Source of the DNA: Atkinsonella hypoxylon
Taxonomy: Eukaryota > Ascomycota > Sordariomycetes > Hypocreales > Clavicipitaceae
Length of the DNA: 64,000 nucleotides
Direction: 5' to 3'
Assembly (NCBI GenBank): GCA_000729835.1
Contig: JFHB01000005.1
Location: forward strand, 415,719-479,718
A program made the position numbers and the translations under genes. Of the stretch, positions 1 through 11,134 are shown piece after piece. Numbering within the stretch: the stretch's first letter is position 1; every line of letters starts with the position of its first letter. The notes below the pieces were generated by a model. It saw only the letters and a list, made by a program, of their open reading frames with translations, was not told where the DNA came from and searched no databases.

Positions 1-2
1 GC

Positions 3-503
3 CAGCATCTCTCTATCCTCTGCCAGCTCATCAACGCAAAGAGAGTTCTTGAGATCGGCACCTTGGGTGGCTATTCCACCATGTGGTTTGCCAAAGCCGG
101 TGCCAAAGTCACTAGCATTGAGATTAAAAAGGAGCACCGAGACGTGGCCCTCGAGAACCTGCATGCCGCGGGGCTTGACGCCAATATTGTTCTGGGTGCC
201 GCGTTGGATGTGCTCCCCAGATTGGCAGATGCAGGCGAGAAGTTCGACTTGGTCTTTATAGATGCGTCGTGGGGAGAACAATGGGAGTACTTTGACTGGG
301 CGGTCAAGATGACGAGGAAAGGTGGCGCCATCGTCGTGGATAATGTGGTGGCGAGTATGCTGAAGGATGGCGAGGAGAAAGCTACTGGTGAAGAGTCGCT
401 GGTGGCGCGGGTGGGCAGAGACTCAAGGGTCAGGGCCACCCTTGTGCCTACAAATAAAAAAGATAGGTTTGTTGATGGTTTGCTGTTGGCTGTTGTGCTT
501 TAA
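3..503 (+). CDS. O-methyltransferase, C-terminal part (5' end outside window)
   Basis: The frame is open from the first bases of the window and stops at 501-503, so about 166 residues of the C-terminal part are present and the start lies off the left edge. The visible protein carries the SAM-binding motif of the class I caffeoyl-CoA/catechol-type O-methyltransferases (VLEIGTLGGYST, encoded near 49-84), an acidic residue ending the second strand (SIEI), then FDLVFIDA and a GGAIVVDNV segment that are typical metal- and SAM-binding elements of the methyltransf_3 family. It should transfer a methyl group from SAM to a hydroxyl on a small aromatic or catechol-like substrate in the cytosol; the substrate cannot be read from the sequence. 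No intron is visible in this part. The family call is firm and the substrate unknown. Confidence 0.88.
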   Translation, partial: QHLSILCQLINAKRVLEIGTLGGYSTMWFAKAGAKVTSIEIKKEHRDVALENLHAAGLDANIVLGAALDVLPRLADAGEKFDLVFIDASWGEQWEYFDWAVKMTRKGGAIVVDNVVASMLKDGEEKATGEESLVARVGRDSRVRATLVPTNKKDRFVDGLLLAVVL

Positions 504-2762
504 AGATGGTTTATCGAATCATTGGCTCTGGAACAGACGTCCTTATCTGAGCAGGATATATGAAGTTTACTGGGACTGAGCCACACATTTACATTGGGAT
601 GTTAGCAATTGCTATATAGTAGTCTAGTAGTAGTGCAGCTAGTACATGAACAGCTAAGACTTGATTGCATGTAAAAGAAGGTGCTTATGCCTGTGTGTAA
701 AGTTACCGGTAGTTTTGGAACAATATAAGGGGCAAGGCCTGCTGATGTGATGTGAAAGGGACTATAGAAGGGGCTGCTTCGCGACAAAGCAATTGGTGTT
801 ATAGAAGGGGCTGCTTAGTGACAAAGCAATTGGTGTTATTGCAGAAGGGCGGCTTGCGTGATGTTTGGTGTTTTGCAGCGTTACAAAGTGATGAGGATCG
901 CAGTGCAAATCGCTACGCGTCAAATTTCGGAAGTGACTGTATATAGAAATTGACAAGGTGGACCTACCTTCGGTACCTACCTAATGAAGGTGGGGAATGA
1001 ATACATGTACTTTTTTCCGTCTTTGGTTTAGTTCCTGCGGCGCATCCATTTTCGCGCTACAGACGAGGCATTGACAACCTTGGAAGTAACAACCCTGGAC
1101 GTGACCACTATTCGCCCTGCTACAGAGGCCGTCTCGGGTGCCTTCTCCAGATGCATGGGTGTGGTGGTCAGGGAAATGACCAATTCTATTGAGCTGTGCC
1201 AAGGTTTGCATCGAGATAAGCCCGCGTGCATCACTATTCGCGCGTTATCGCTCCAAGCTGCTTGACGGACGAGGTGTGTCGAGTTCATCCAGGGATTTGC
1301 CTAAAAGGAGCAGTAATTCTTAATCCTCTAGTCCGTACATGATGCTCTCCCTACATTTCTCTGGTGCCCACGAGACTACACTTTCGTACCGACGGGGTAA
1401 CAACCCAACGAAATACATCACATGTAGGTACTTTTCATCGCTGGTGACTTGTACAAGACATCTGGTAGGTACCTATATTATAAGTCTAACAACCGCACCA
1501 AAACCGCATCGGCACGAAAGTGTAGCCTTATCGGCATTGAAGAGACAGGATCTATTATGTAATTTGAACGCCCTGCGGGCAAGAACGACCCAAGCCTCTT
1601 ATCAGACATGAAAGATGTCTTTCTCAGTGGGCTCCGCCTCCTAGAATCGAAACTCTAGGCTCTGGGTTTCAGTAACCTGGTTCTTGCAGCGGGAGGCGTC
1701 TCCCTGCGGCTTTATTATGGCACCATGGCATCTGCAGGCACAATAGTGTGGATTGATGATGAAATGCCTTGCGTATTGAAAGTGTGTTTGAAATCTATCT
1801 CTGCCGGCTCACATTTTTTTTTCTTTTTTTCTTTTTATTTAGTTTATATATATATTAAAAATATCGAAAAACCTTCCGAGTTTTCTTCCTTCTTTACTTT
1901 TGTTGTTGTTTTTGTCAGCCACCTGTGCCCCTCTTAACTCTTGTCTCGTACAGTCAGTCAGTTCCATCGCCCTCCATCTCCCCACCTCGGACGCCCCGCC
2001 AATGCGTCTGCCCCATCACGTGCGGCTTCTGGCTTGGCTTGGCTATGTCTGTTTCAAATTAAAATCCCAGTATCAACTTGACAGCTTCTTTCATCTCTTT
2101 CGAGTCTTGTCCCATTCGATCCTCAAGCATGCGCCCCGCCCCCTTAAGGTAGGCATCGACCTGGGCAGCCCGAATATCGCACCCCGTTGTTGCCGAGTCT
2201 TGTGTTAGACCTGTATCTCACGGCTCCTCCAGGCTGGCTGGGCCTTTTCTCCGGTCCAACTACGTCGGAGAGAGAAGTGGGGGCGGAGCCGTGCAGTTGC
2301 TACTCCGCCAGCTCGGCCACTAGACACTGACAGACTTCTTCGCCAGACTCTACTTCACTCAGCACCAGTAGTCCCAGTGCCACTCGTGCCACCAGACTTG
2401 TTAAGGATAGGACAGCGTGCCGGTCACTCACTGTCCCCACCCATGACTTGCTGCAGCAGCAACATCCAGCTGGTAACCACGGGCGCCCGTGGTTGGCATG
2501 GTGCTATTTGCGTCTGCCGCGCTGCACTGCCTCAAACCTCGCACGCTGCTCTTCACAACGCAGAGTCGTCGCCACTTGGACCGTCGACGCCGTCATAACC
2601 GTCATAACCCAATCACTTATCCCCTGTGAGATCCTGTCCTTTGCGTCCTGGCTTCGTCTCCTCCTGTGAATTGCATCAGCAATTCCTTTCTGTGTCACGC
2701 TGTCGGACGGTCCTGCTCCGCTTCAACTCTCCGGGCCGCCCATCGCTGCTGCGATCACGACC
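504..2762. other. Intergenic region and long 5' leader of hulA
   Basis: No supported gene. The first part holds a two-copy tandem repeat (763-836) and scattered AGGTACCT-like motifs (about 960-985 and 1465-1480). A long T/C-rich tract lies at about 1811-1950, and pyrimidine-rich DNA continues to 2760, typical of a strong fungal promoter and 5' leader. Short ATG frames in the leader (for example 2377-2598) look like chance or upstream ORFs and show no recognisable protein. Confidence 0.6.
763..836. repeat. 37-bp tandem repeat, two copies
   Basis: Copies at 763-799 and 800-836 begin TATAGAAGGGGCTGCTT and differ only at the bases after CTT (CGC against AGT). A third, partial and diverged unit (GAAGGGCGGCTTG) follows near 843. 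It lies in intergenic DNA downstream of the methyltransferase, and no function is apparent. Confidence 0.85.
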
Positions 2763-5700
2763 ATGAGCGCCCGCACCGAAGCTGGGCTGCCTAGGTGAGT
2801 GGCAACATACTCTCCCCGCCCGTTCCGTCTATGGGCTTCTTGTTACGAGACAGCTATCTTTCAGAACAATATATTGCCTTATACTTTCTTTCCTTGTGTC
2901 TTCAAAAAAGCTAACTGTCATTGCAGCAAGCCCAATCTGCGCGTAACGAGTATGTGCTCAGCACCCCTCATCTTGGCCTTCGTGTCGGCCGGTCCCCCCA
3001 AAGCTATCTATATACTGATGCCTCCGAATAGTCATCGCCGCCGATGGCCTATACAAGAGAGACGTGTTTAGTACGTTCCACAATACTGTTCCGTCGTGCC
3101 CTTAACCATTTCCCCTTGTCGCCTGCCTAACATAAAGACAGGGTTTCCCGATCCCTTTGCCGTCGCGACCATCAATGGCGAGCAGACCAAGACGACCTCT
3201 GTCAGCAAGCGAACGCTTAATCCATACTGGAACGAGAGCTTTGACTTGTATGGAACCGCCTCCTTCCCTATTGTCTTTCATTTGTATCTTTTCACCCGAC
3301 AGTAGATACTTTCGTGTATGCACATGGCTTACAGTCAAACCTAGTCGAGCGAACGAGGGCAGCATTCTCGCGGTGCAGGTCTTTGATCAGAAGAAGTTTA
3401 AGAAGAAGGATCAAGGCTTTCTTGGCGTGATCAATATCAGAGTTGGCGATGTCATGCCCGATCTTAGTCCCGATTCCGATGGTATGTATGCGCCAATTCA
3501 CTGTTGACTATAGTGCGCATCTAACAAACTCCCTACCACAGATCAAATGCTCACGAGGGATCTCAAGAAGTCGACGGACAATCTTGTCGTGCACGGGAAA
3601 CTCATCATCAATCTATCATGCAATCTCACTACTCCCGCGCGGGGGGGACAGGCCTCCAGTAGCCGTCCTGCATTGACCGTTCCAGGTGCCTCCAATTCGT
3701 CTGCAACATCCGCGCCGGAGGCACGTCCAAGCTCCTCATTGTCAAATCAGAATGGTGCCTCAGCAGGTCCTCAGTCAACCGTGCCTCACCGTCCTGCTCC
3801 CTCGAGCTCCGCGCCCGCACCTACCGGCACGAACGGCTCGACTTCCTCACGGCCAATAAGCCAGCTTAGTCCATTCGAGGACAATCAAGGTCGTCTTCCA
3901 GCTGGCTGGGAGCGTCGAGAAGACAATCTAGGACGAACGTACTACGTCGATCACAATACCCGCACCACTAGCTGGAACCGCCCAACGGCTGGTGGCGCCA
4001 CAGAGGCTCGAAATGATCGAGAAGCGGCGACACAGGTCGAGCGGCAGAGACATCAGAATCGCACCCTTCCCGAGGACCGAACAGGTACAAGCTCCCCTAC
4101 CTTGTCGCAGCAGCAACATGGCGGCAGTCAACATCAGCCAGGTGGCAGCCCAACAAGCGGTGGTGCTGGCAGCACCATTGCTAACACCAATGCCACTGTG
4201 ATGCATACTGGCGCTACAAGCCCAGGTACTGGTGAGCTTCCTCCTGGTTGGGAGCAGCGATGGACTCCCGAAGGACGACCATATTTCGTCGATCACAATA
4301 CTCGAACCACAACCTGGGTCGACCCTCGTCGTCAGCAGTACATTAGAATGTACGGCGGCCAGAATAGCACTAATGGGCAAATTCAGCAACAGCCTGTGTC
4401 TCAACTTGGTCCACTTCCAAGTGGTTGGGAGATGCGACTCACAAATACAGCCCGTGTGTACTTTGTTGACCACAACACCAAGACAACTACATGGGACGAT
4501 CCTCGTTTGCCATCCTCATTGGACCAGAATGTTCCACAGTATAAGCGTGATTTCCGACGCAAGCTTATCTACTTCCGATCACAGCCGGCCATGCGTATTC
4601 TTAGCGGTCAATGTCACATCAAGGTTCGACGTGAGCACATATTCGAGGATTCTTTCGCCGAAATTACCCGTCAATCTGCTACGGATTTGAAGAAACGACT
4701 CATGATCAAGTTCGACGGCGAGGACGGCTTGGACTATGGTGGCTTGTCTAGAGAGTTCTTCTTCCTCTTGTCCCACGAAATGTTCAACCCATTCTACTGC
4801 CTTTTCGAGTACTCGGCACATGACAATTACACGCTACAAATCAACCCACACTCCGGCATTAATCCGGAACATCTGAACTACTTCAAATTCATAGGACGGG
4901 TGGTTGGACTGGCCATCTTCCATCGCCGATTCCTTGATGCATTCTTCATCGGTGCACTGTACAAGATGGTTTTAGGCAAGGCGGTGTCACTAGCGGACAT
5001 GGAGGGGGTGGATGCTGACTTCCACAGGTCACTGCAGTGGATGTTGGACAATGACATTTCTGGCGGCATCCTGGAGCAGACATTCTCCACTGAAGACGAA
5101 CGATTTGGAGTTTTGACAACTGAGGACCTCATACCTAATGGCCGCAATATCGAAGTCACTAATGAGAACAAGAAGGAGTACGTGGACCTTATGGTGAAAT
5201 GGCGCATCGAGAAACGCATTGCAGAGCAGTTTCAAGCTTTCAAGGAGGGCTTCCATGAGCTCATTCCTCAGGATCTTATCAATGTATTTGATGAACGTGA
5301 ACTTGAGTTGCTTATTGGAGGCATTGCCGAGATCGACGTGGACGACTGGAAGAAGCATACAGACTATAGAGGCTATACGGAGTCAGATGAAGTCATTCAG
5401 AATTTTTGGCAGGTCGTTCGCTCATGGGATGGCGAACAAAAGTCTCGTCTTCTGCAATTCACCACGGGAACCTCTCGAATCCCCGTCAACGGCTTTAAGG
5501 ATCTTCAGGGCAGTGATGGTCCGAGACGTTTTACAATTGAAAAGACAGGCGAACTTACTAATCTTCCTAAAGCACATACATGGTACGTACATTCAGGCTA
5601 CACCTTTTTATATTCACGTATCATCCACTAGTAGCATTGTTTGTTAACTTTCCTGTCCCTACAGTTTCAATCGTATTGATTTGCCTCCATATAAGACGTT

Positions 5701-5764
5701 GGAGACTTTGCAACAAAAGCTCACGATAGCCGTGGAGGAGACCATGGGATTTGGCCAAGAGTAG
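2763..5764 (+). CDS. hulA: Rsp5/NEDD4-type HECT E3 ubiquitin ligase (HulA)
   Basis: Seven exons: 2763-2794, 2927-2949, 3032-3070, 3142-3247, 3345-3481, 3542-5582 and 5665-5764, giving 825 aa with phase closing at each junction. Order of domains: an N-terminal C2 domain (about residues 10-130, with PDPFAVATINGEQTKTTSV and LNPYWNESFDF), a low-complexity linker, three WW domains (about 230, 345 and 406, each LPxGWE...YxVDHNTxTTxW) and a C-terminal HECT domain (about 488-825). The catalytic cysteine is C793 in HTCFNRIDLPPY, and its codon is split by the last intron (TG|T). The enzyme ubiquitinates membrane transporters and other targets through arrestin-type PY-motif adaptors, controlling endocytosis and sorting. 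The length matches fungal HulA/Rsp5. The start was chosen because MSARTEAGLP joins in phase to SKPNLRVTII, the expected N-terminus of the C2 domain. The protein is essential in yeast, so this copy is expected to be active. Confidence 0.96.
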
Positions 5765-6883
5765 GATGGATATATTGTTTGTTGAGAGGAAGGATCTGTT
5801 GTGAACCAGGGATATGAATACTGGTTCAAACCCGCGGCTGCATCTCCATCGAGATGTATGATGTATCTTTTCCTATCGTCACCTACTTCCCGTTCCTCCT
5901 TGTTTCAACTCGCACTTTCCTATCTTCACCCTAACAGTCTTTCAGGTGCACAGCATTCTTTTTGGGTATATGAAATTTTTTTTTTTTTTTCAAGGGTCTC
6001 AGGTCAGGCCAGTCGTCTTTGAAAACAAAGGAAGACAGTCGACAAGAGATCAATACGGCGTCGGCGGATTGTCAAATCTTTGGGGGATTATGCAGTCACA
6101 ACACTATCAAGCGAACTTTATATCCGTTAACGGATGAGATGGGGAAAAAATATTGCATTCAGTTTACTCGTTGTAATGTCTTGATGCGCTACCTCATATT
6201 TTGTCCTTGGGCTGCTACGATATCGACAACTTCGGTGTATGTGGAGTCCTGTTACTGGCTGGTTACCACGTGGTGAATTTGAATATCTCCATGTGGCAAA
6301 TGGCAGCCTATGAGATACTGTTCAGAGGACATCATGGTGAAGGGTGAGCAGCTATCCCTAAGTGCAGACAGTTATCTTGATATTAGTATGGTGTGGCATT
6401 TAGTGCTGGAAGCCATCATGCTTGGTAAAAACGATATGTGCATTAAATTGCCAAGCTGAACGGGCAATATGACATTCATTTTGCCACACCAGTTGCTGTG
6501 CTGAGTGACATTTGAACTTCATCCTGGCCCTGGCCAACGATATATACAAATTCAATACGAGTCACATCAGATTTTTAGCTACGGGAGAAGTATCACGCAG
6601 GGTCGTCGATTCTGTTATACAGCGACTATATTTGCAAGGGTCTAACTGTTTTTCCTGTACCCGTCCAGTCTTCAAGTGTACATGGTCACGTACAAAAGAA
6701 AATATAATGAAAATACTAGTAAAAATGGTGTTGTGCACCAAGGAACCCTTTGGCGTTCCACCAATTCAACATCCACGTGTGTTGAGCTCTTGTGCATCCT
6801 CTGCATTCATTGACGTTCTACTGGTTACACTTGCGTTCTGCGTCACCGCAGTCCCATCCCCAGGCCCCCCTTGCATTTCTTCT
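5765..6883. other. Intergenic region between convergent genes
   Basis: 3' flanks of hulA (+) and the complex I subunit gene (-). The region contains T-rich stretches (for example 5977-5990), but I see no coding signal; the long plus-strand frame that starts at 6512 runs over the antisense of the complex I gene and is a shadow. Confidence 0.6.
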
Positions 6884-7767
6884 TTACCGCCTGTACCACA
6901 TGCGCGTGATCTTTGTGTTGCGCATCTTCCTCTGCAGCTGAAAGATGCCGTACATGAGAGCCTCACTCGTCGGCGGGCAGCCGGGGACGTAGATATCGAC
7001 GGGGACGATTCGGTCACAGCCCCTGACGACGCTATAGCTATAGTGGTAGTAGCCGCCGCCGTTGGCACAGCTGCCCATGGAGATGACCCATCGAGGATCG
7101 GGCATCTGGTCGTAGACCTGGCGCAGGGCGGGAGCCATCTTGTTGGTGAGGGTGCCCGCAACAATCATGACGTCGGACTGACGAGGGGAAGCACGGAAAA
7201 TGATTCCCAGACGATCTTGATCGTATCGCGGGGTAGACAGGTGCATCATTTCGACGGCGCAGCAGGCCAGACCAAAGGTCATGGGCCAGAGAGATGATTG
7301 GCGAGCCCAGTTGGTGATGACGTCGAGAGTGGTCCTGTAGGGTTCAAAAACATAAGTCAGGTTGGAGGGCGTTCATGGCTGGTGTCAAAGGAAGGAGAGC
7401 AAGCGTTTTGGGAAAGACGTACAGTGCGTATTGGATAACGCCCTTGGTGCCCTCTTCGCTAGGCAGGGGAACCTCTTTGCGAGGCTTGGCAAGTGATGAG
7501 CCGGCGCCGTGGGGGACTAGGGAGGAGGCATCGCGGCGGTAGATGATGGGAAGGGAGGCGGCTGCTCGGAAGGGGATCGAAGCGGTCGTTGGCTTGACTG
7601 ATGGGCGATGAAAGCATTAGTACGAGACATCGAGAGTGTCCAGAGTATGTCACTGCGGTGTATATCTCCGATGATCGCCTTGGAGGCGAAAAAGGTTGGC
7701 TTCGGCGCCACGACGAAAACGTACCTCGCAGGGCCATTGAGGCCGCGGATCGTGATGACGAGAGCAT
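6884..7767 (-). CDS. nuo-19.3: NADH:ubiquinone oxidoreductase PSST subunit (NDUFS7/NuoB family), mitochondrial
   Basis: Three exons on the minus strand: 7767-7725, 7597-7423 and 7334-6884, giving 222 aa. The N-terminus (MLSSSRSAASMALR...) is rich in Ser, Ala and Arg with no acidic residue, as expected of a mitochondrial presequence. The mature part is nearly invariant across fungi: LTTLDVITNWARQSSLWPMTFGLACCAVEMM. The four ligands of the terminal Fe-S cluster N2 are visible as C97, C98, C162 (MGSC) and C192 (VPGC). The subunit sits in the peripheral arm next to the quinone site and passes electrons to ubiquinone. A branch-point-like TACTAAT precedes the acceptor of exon 2, supporting that intron. 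The start is the first ATG upstream of the presequence. The protein ends MWYRR, the usual C-terminus of the family. Confidence 0.95.
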
Positions 7768-8036
7768 CTCGACGGGCCTATGGTGAATGTCTTTCCACTC
7801 ACGAGTTTGAAAATCGATCCGGGTTGGAGAGGCAAGGCTGGTGGCGGACGGGGAGAGGGCGGTGGTGAACACCGGAGGTTTAGGATGTTATGTAGATTCA
7901 ACGCAGAGCTCGGAATTACAGAGGCAGTGATTGGCTCGTGGGGTTGTGGAGTCAGGCGAGGATTAGCCGGTTGGTGAGTGGGTTGGGTTATTAACCCAGG
8001 AGGGTGGCGAAGAAGAAATCTTCCCGGACTAACTAG

Positions 8037-8380
8037 AAGATGCTCTCTACGCGTGCGCGCATAAATTTGTCCTTAACGGGAAAGTAATAAATACAACAGG
8101 CCTTAGAGTAAAGCTAAAAAATCCAGATTACTCACTCTAGTAGAACACAGTAATACAGATCTTTGGAATTTTTAACGACAAGTGAGGCATTAGCCTCCTT
8201 TCCTCTATTTTTCTGAGCCCCTCTCTTAGCCTTGCGGTTGTTGAAAATGCCAACGATCTGCATTACTGTGTTTTGGTAGAGTGAATGCTTTAGATTATTT
8301 AGATTTACTTTTAAGGCAAGTTACATTTATTGCTGTCCCTTTAAGTGCGAATTCGTGTGCACATGCGTAGAGAGCATCTT
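8037..8380. mobile_element. MITE-like fold-back element with about 126-bp inverted arms
   Basis: Left arm 8037-8162 and right arm 8255-8380 are inverted copies. Both outer ends read AAGATGCTCTCTACGC going inward, and both inner ends read CACAGTAATRCAGATC. Identity across the arms is roughly three quarters by eye, with many differences being C/T or G/A transitions. The pairing continues loosely into the 92-nt centre, so nearly the entire element can fold on itself. No coding capacity and no clear target-site duplication are seen. It could be a non-autonomous DNA transposon relic; which transposase family would mobilise it is unknown. Confidence 0.7.
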
Positions 8381-8744
8381 TCAGTCCCTACCTAGGCTTG
8401 TTCCGTTTTGCCTTTGCGTATCGGTTCTCTCCTTAAGCATCATCCTCTTGTGACCGAAAAACGACGCGCGGTCAGATTTAGGAGAAGCGCAGCCATATTG
8501 AACAGATACAGATTTCTTGATCCGGATCCGCCAGCTAGCTCGAAGTCAAAATCTCCTCGATTAGGTGTGCTAAAACGCCTACAAAAGCTGGACGGACCTG
8601 AAGCGGTTAAATCTATGCCTTGCGTAGGCGCTTTTATTAAGAAGGCGGAAAGAAGAGCTGGAGTTCAGAACTGCCTCTTGTGTTAACACCTTATCGCTGA
8701 AAAACAGCACGTTAGGAACAGCAGAAAGGGCCTATTCTACTTCT

Positions 8745-8745
<1 letters not shown>

Positions 8746-8775
<30 letters not shown>
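8746..8775. repeat. (CAA)n trinucleotide microsatellite, 10 units
   Basis: A pure CAA run in intergenic DNA. It generates a poly-valine minus-strand frame, which is an artefact. Confidence 0.95.
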
Positions 8776-9493
8776 AGACAACCTCAGTTAACATTCCTAA
8801 GAACGACTTCTGCAATGCGTTATTTATTTTCAACAACAAGGTCCTAGAAGCAGAGCGGTTCTTACTTAAAAGGTTCTTACTAGGATGCTGCGTCGAAACT
8901 ATCAAGCAACACGCTCTCTCTTTTGCCAATGAAAACCAGCACATTGCATGACGGAAGCAATTCATAGGGCCAGTTCTCCCACGTCACTCTGAGGATGTCT
9001 ACATGCAACTTCCAGCAGAACATGCGCGCGTACAAACAGTCGAAGGTAGCGCTATTTAGGGTAGCTTACTTCTGCATTAGTCCTGCTGTTCTGTCTAGGG
9101 ACTTTGTTGTAGATCTAAGTGATTAGTCTAAACTAAGGTTGCCAGGGTAAGTAGCTCCCTAGTGCTGTTTAGGGCGGCTTGCCGATAACGCCCGGTATTA
9201 TGAGAAGTGAGTTGCAGCTCTGCAATAGGTGAATCGTTAGGGTTCCACCAGTGGACCGTGTTGGTTCCACAGCGGTGTTTGCTTTCTCTGGCGTTTGCAA
9301 GAGCTCCGATTGCGCTGACAGGGCCTCGCTGGTTGCAACTATAAGTAGGAGTACATCGTGGTTGGAGAAGACAAATGAGAAACATTGCACCCGTCTCATT
9401 GCTTGAAGCAACGCAACCTTCATTACCGCTGGGGGTTTCTTCTCTTGACTCCGAACCCGCTAACCCCAGGATCTTGCTGCAGGACAATCAACC

Positions 9494-10330
9494 ATGGCAT
9501 CGTCTGTTGCCTCTAGGAAAAAAGAAGGCGAGCAAGGATTAATGGACAACGCCGAAGTTCTTGATAAGATTGACCCCAAGGGCGATGCACCATCAGGTCT
9601 CATCGACACAGTTGCTGCTCTTTCCAACCTGCTCGATGCTCTGGAGGGATTACCGACGCAACCACCATCCCTCTACATTGATCTAGAAGGAGAAAGACTT
9701 TCTCGAGACGGAACCGTGTCTATTCTTCAGCTCTACGTTCTACCAACCAGCCGTACTTATCTTGTTGATATCCATACCCTACAGAACGCTAGTTTCACGG
9801 TCCGAGGACGCAACGGTCGCACTCTCAAAGAAATATTGGAATCCTGCGACATCCCGAAGGTTTTCTTTGATGTACGTAACGACTCGGATGCGCTGTATAG
9901 CCACTTCAACATCCATCTAGCCGGTATACAAGATCTCCAGCTCATGGAGCTTGCAACCCGCCGATTTAGCAGGAGCTATATTACTGGGTTAGCTAAGTGC
10001 ATTGAGAGGGACGGCCATCTATCATTCAAAGAGAGGGATGACTGGAAAGAATGCAAAGAAAAAGGAATGCGGCTCTTTGACCCTAAACGTGGTGGGAGTT
10101 ATGAGGTGTTCAATGAGCGTCCGCTGTCTAAGGATATCGTACGCTATTGTATTCAGGACGTGCATTTTTTGTCCCGTCTGTGGGTTCACTACAACGGCAA
10201 ACTTACCCCGACATGGCGGTGGAGAGTCGAATCAGCTTCAATGGAGAGGGTGTCACAGTCCCAGTCCCCAAATTATGTTCCTCGGGGGAAACAAAAGGCA
10301 CTGGCTCCAGTTGGTTGGGCTACTCTCTAA
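9494..10330 (+). CDS. 3'-5' exonuclease domain protein (DEDDy class, EXD-like)
   Basis: Single exon, 278 aa, starting at the first ATG (CAACCATGG context). The DnaQ-like ribonuclease fold is recognisable from its acidic motifs: Exo I as D-x-E in LYIDLEGE (about residue 57), Exo II in FFDVRNDSDALY (about 127-138), and Exo III as Y-x3-D in YCIQDVHFLSRLW (about 216-228), which places it in the DEDDy rather than DEDDh class. Between these lie LAGIQDLQLMELATR and a lysine/arginine-rich segment. Proteins of this type hydrolyse RNA or DNA from the 3' end, but the fungal members are mostly uncharacterised. The tail after Exo III (SQSQSPNYVPRGK) resembles the short basic tail of other fungal members. 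It lacks KH, HRDC or helicase domains, so it is not Rrp6 or a WRN protein. The family is firm, the cellular role unknown. Confidence 0.85.
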   Translation: MASSVASRKKEGEQGLMDNAEVLDKIDPKGDAPSGLIDTVAALSNLLDALEGLPTQPPSLYIDLEGERLSRDGTVSILQLYVLPTSRTYLVDIHTLQNASFTVRGRNGRTLKEILESCDIPKVFFDVRNDSDALYSHFNIHLAGIQDLQLMELATRRFSRSYITGLAKCIERDGHLSFKERDDWKECKEKGMRLFDPKRGGSYEVFNERPLSKDIVRYCIQDVHFLSRLWVHYNGKLTPTWRWRVESASMERVSQSQSPNYVPRGKQKALAPVGWATL

Positions 10331-10907
10331 TGGCTTCCGGACAAGATAGCGGTTTCATATGATTTGTGGTCATAATGAGGCAGAACATTCTATTGCAAAG
10401 GCGAATACGTGATCTCCCTCGTAAATGACTATACTCGCCACCGCCAGATTCGGGTGCCAAATCCTACAGCCAAGATGGCATCAGAAAGATCTTTGGTGGT
10501 GGATGCTTTTCGTGTAGTCGTCACCGACTAGCGCTTTATGAGAGCAAGCATCATCACCAGGCTTGCAGTTTCTACCTCCTGAATAGGGACTAAGCCCTAT
10601 ATAACTAAGTAAGAATTCAGTGTAGGTCCTGGTTAGAACCTCCAAAATTCAGCTCCATCGGTTCAACGGCAATCCCCAGCAATGAGCAATGAGACCGTGT
10701 AATGCTATGCCGGCCGCCCCGATGAACGTCATGGCTTTTAGCGGTTTTAATAATATGTGCGCTCACATGAGCTGCAGAGACTCAAATATCTTCCTGACTC
10801 CCTGATTGTCGCCTTCAGTTGTGCCAGCTAGATGTTCATCCACCCATCCGGGTGTGCTACCACCCCCCAAAGTCAATTACCCAAGGCTCACCAGTGTCAG
10901 GGTGATA

Positions 10908-11079
10908 TCAGGTCCAGCTTATGTGTGCATTGGTCCAGAGCGGGTCCAGAGCGGGGCCAGGGCGGGTGTAAGTTTAGGCAGAATAGCATATGCTAAACGC
11001 TTCACCGCCTGCTATTCTGGCCAAAAATACACCCTTTTCGGCTCCGCTCTGGACCAATGCACACATAGGCTGGACCTGA
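10908..11079. mobile_element. Fold-back element with 36-bp near-perfect arms
   Basis: Arms 10908-10943 and 11044-11079 read TCAGGTCCAGC then TATGTGTGCATTGG and GTCCAGAGCGG on opposite strands, with a single T/C difference. The 100-nt centre pairs partially as well: GCAGAATAGCA near 10978 faces TGCTATTCTGGCC near 11010. Part of the arm (GGTCCAGAGCGG) is duplicated in tandem on the left side. No coding capacity. It is a probable non-autonomous element or a structured palindrome. Confidence 0.65.
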
Positions 11080-11134
11080 GATTTACTGGAACCCCGGGCA
11101 AGTGCTGACGACTGCCGGACAGGAGAAAAACATG

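Larger units (their letters stand above)
7768..9493. other. Intergenic region with fold-back element and CAA microsatellite
   Basis: Promoter side of the complex I gene, then a 344-bp fold-back element (8037-8380), a CAA microsatellite (8746-8775) and unremarkable DNA up to the exonuclease gene. Two frames (8408-8686 plus, 8732-8965 minus) resemble no family I know, and the second is partly the microsatellite; I do not support them as genes. Confidence 0.55.

Noticed and set aside
3928..4473. 181-codon minus-strand frame
   Set aside because: Shadow of the hulA WW-domain exon.
6512..7297. 261-codon plus-strand frame
   Set aside because: Antisense of the conserved complex I subunit gene; the minus-strand product is unmistakable.
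8408..8686. 92-codon frame beside the fold-back element
   Set aside because: Considered as a transposase remnant, but no catalytic motif or similarity could be recognised.
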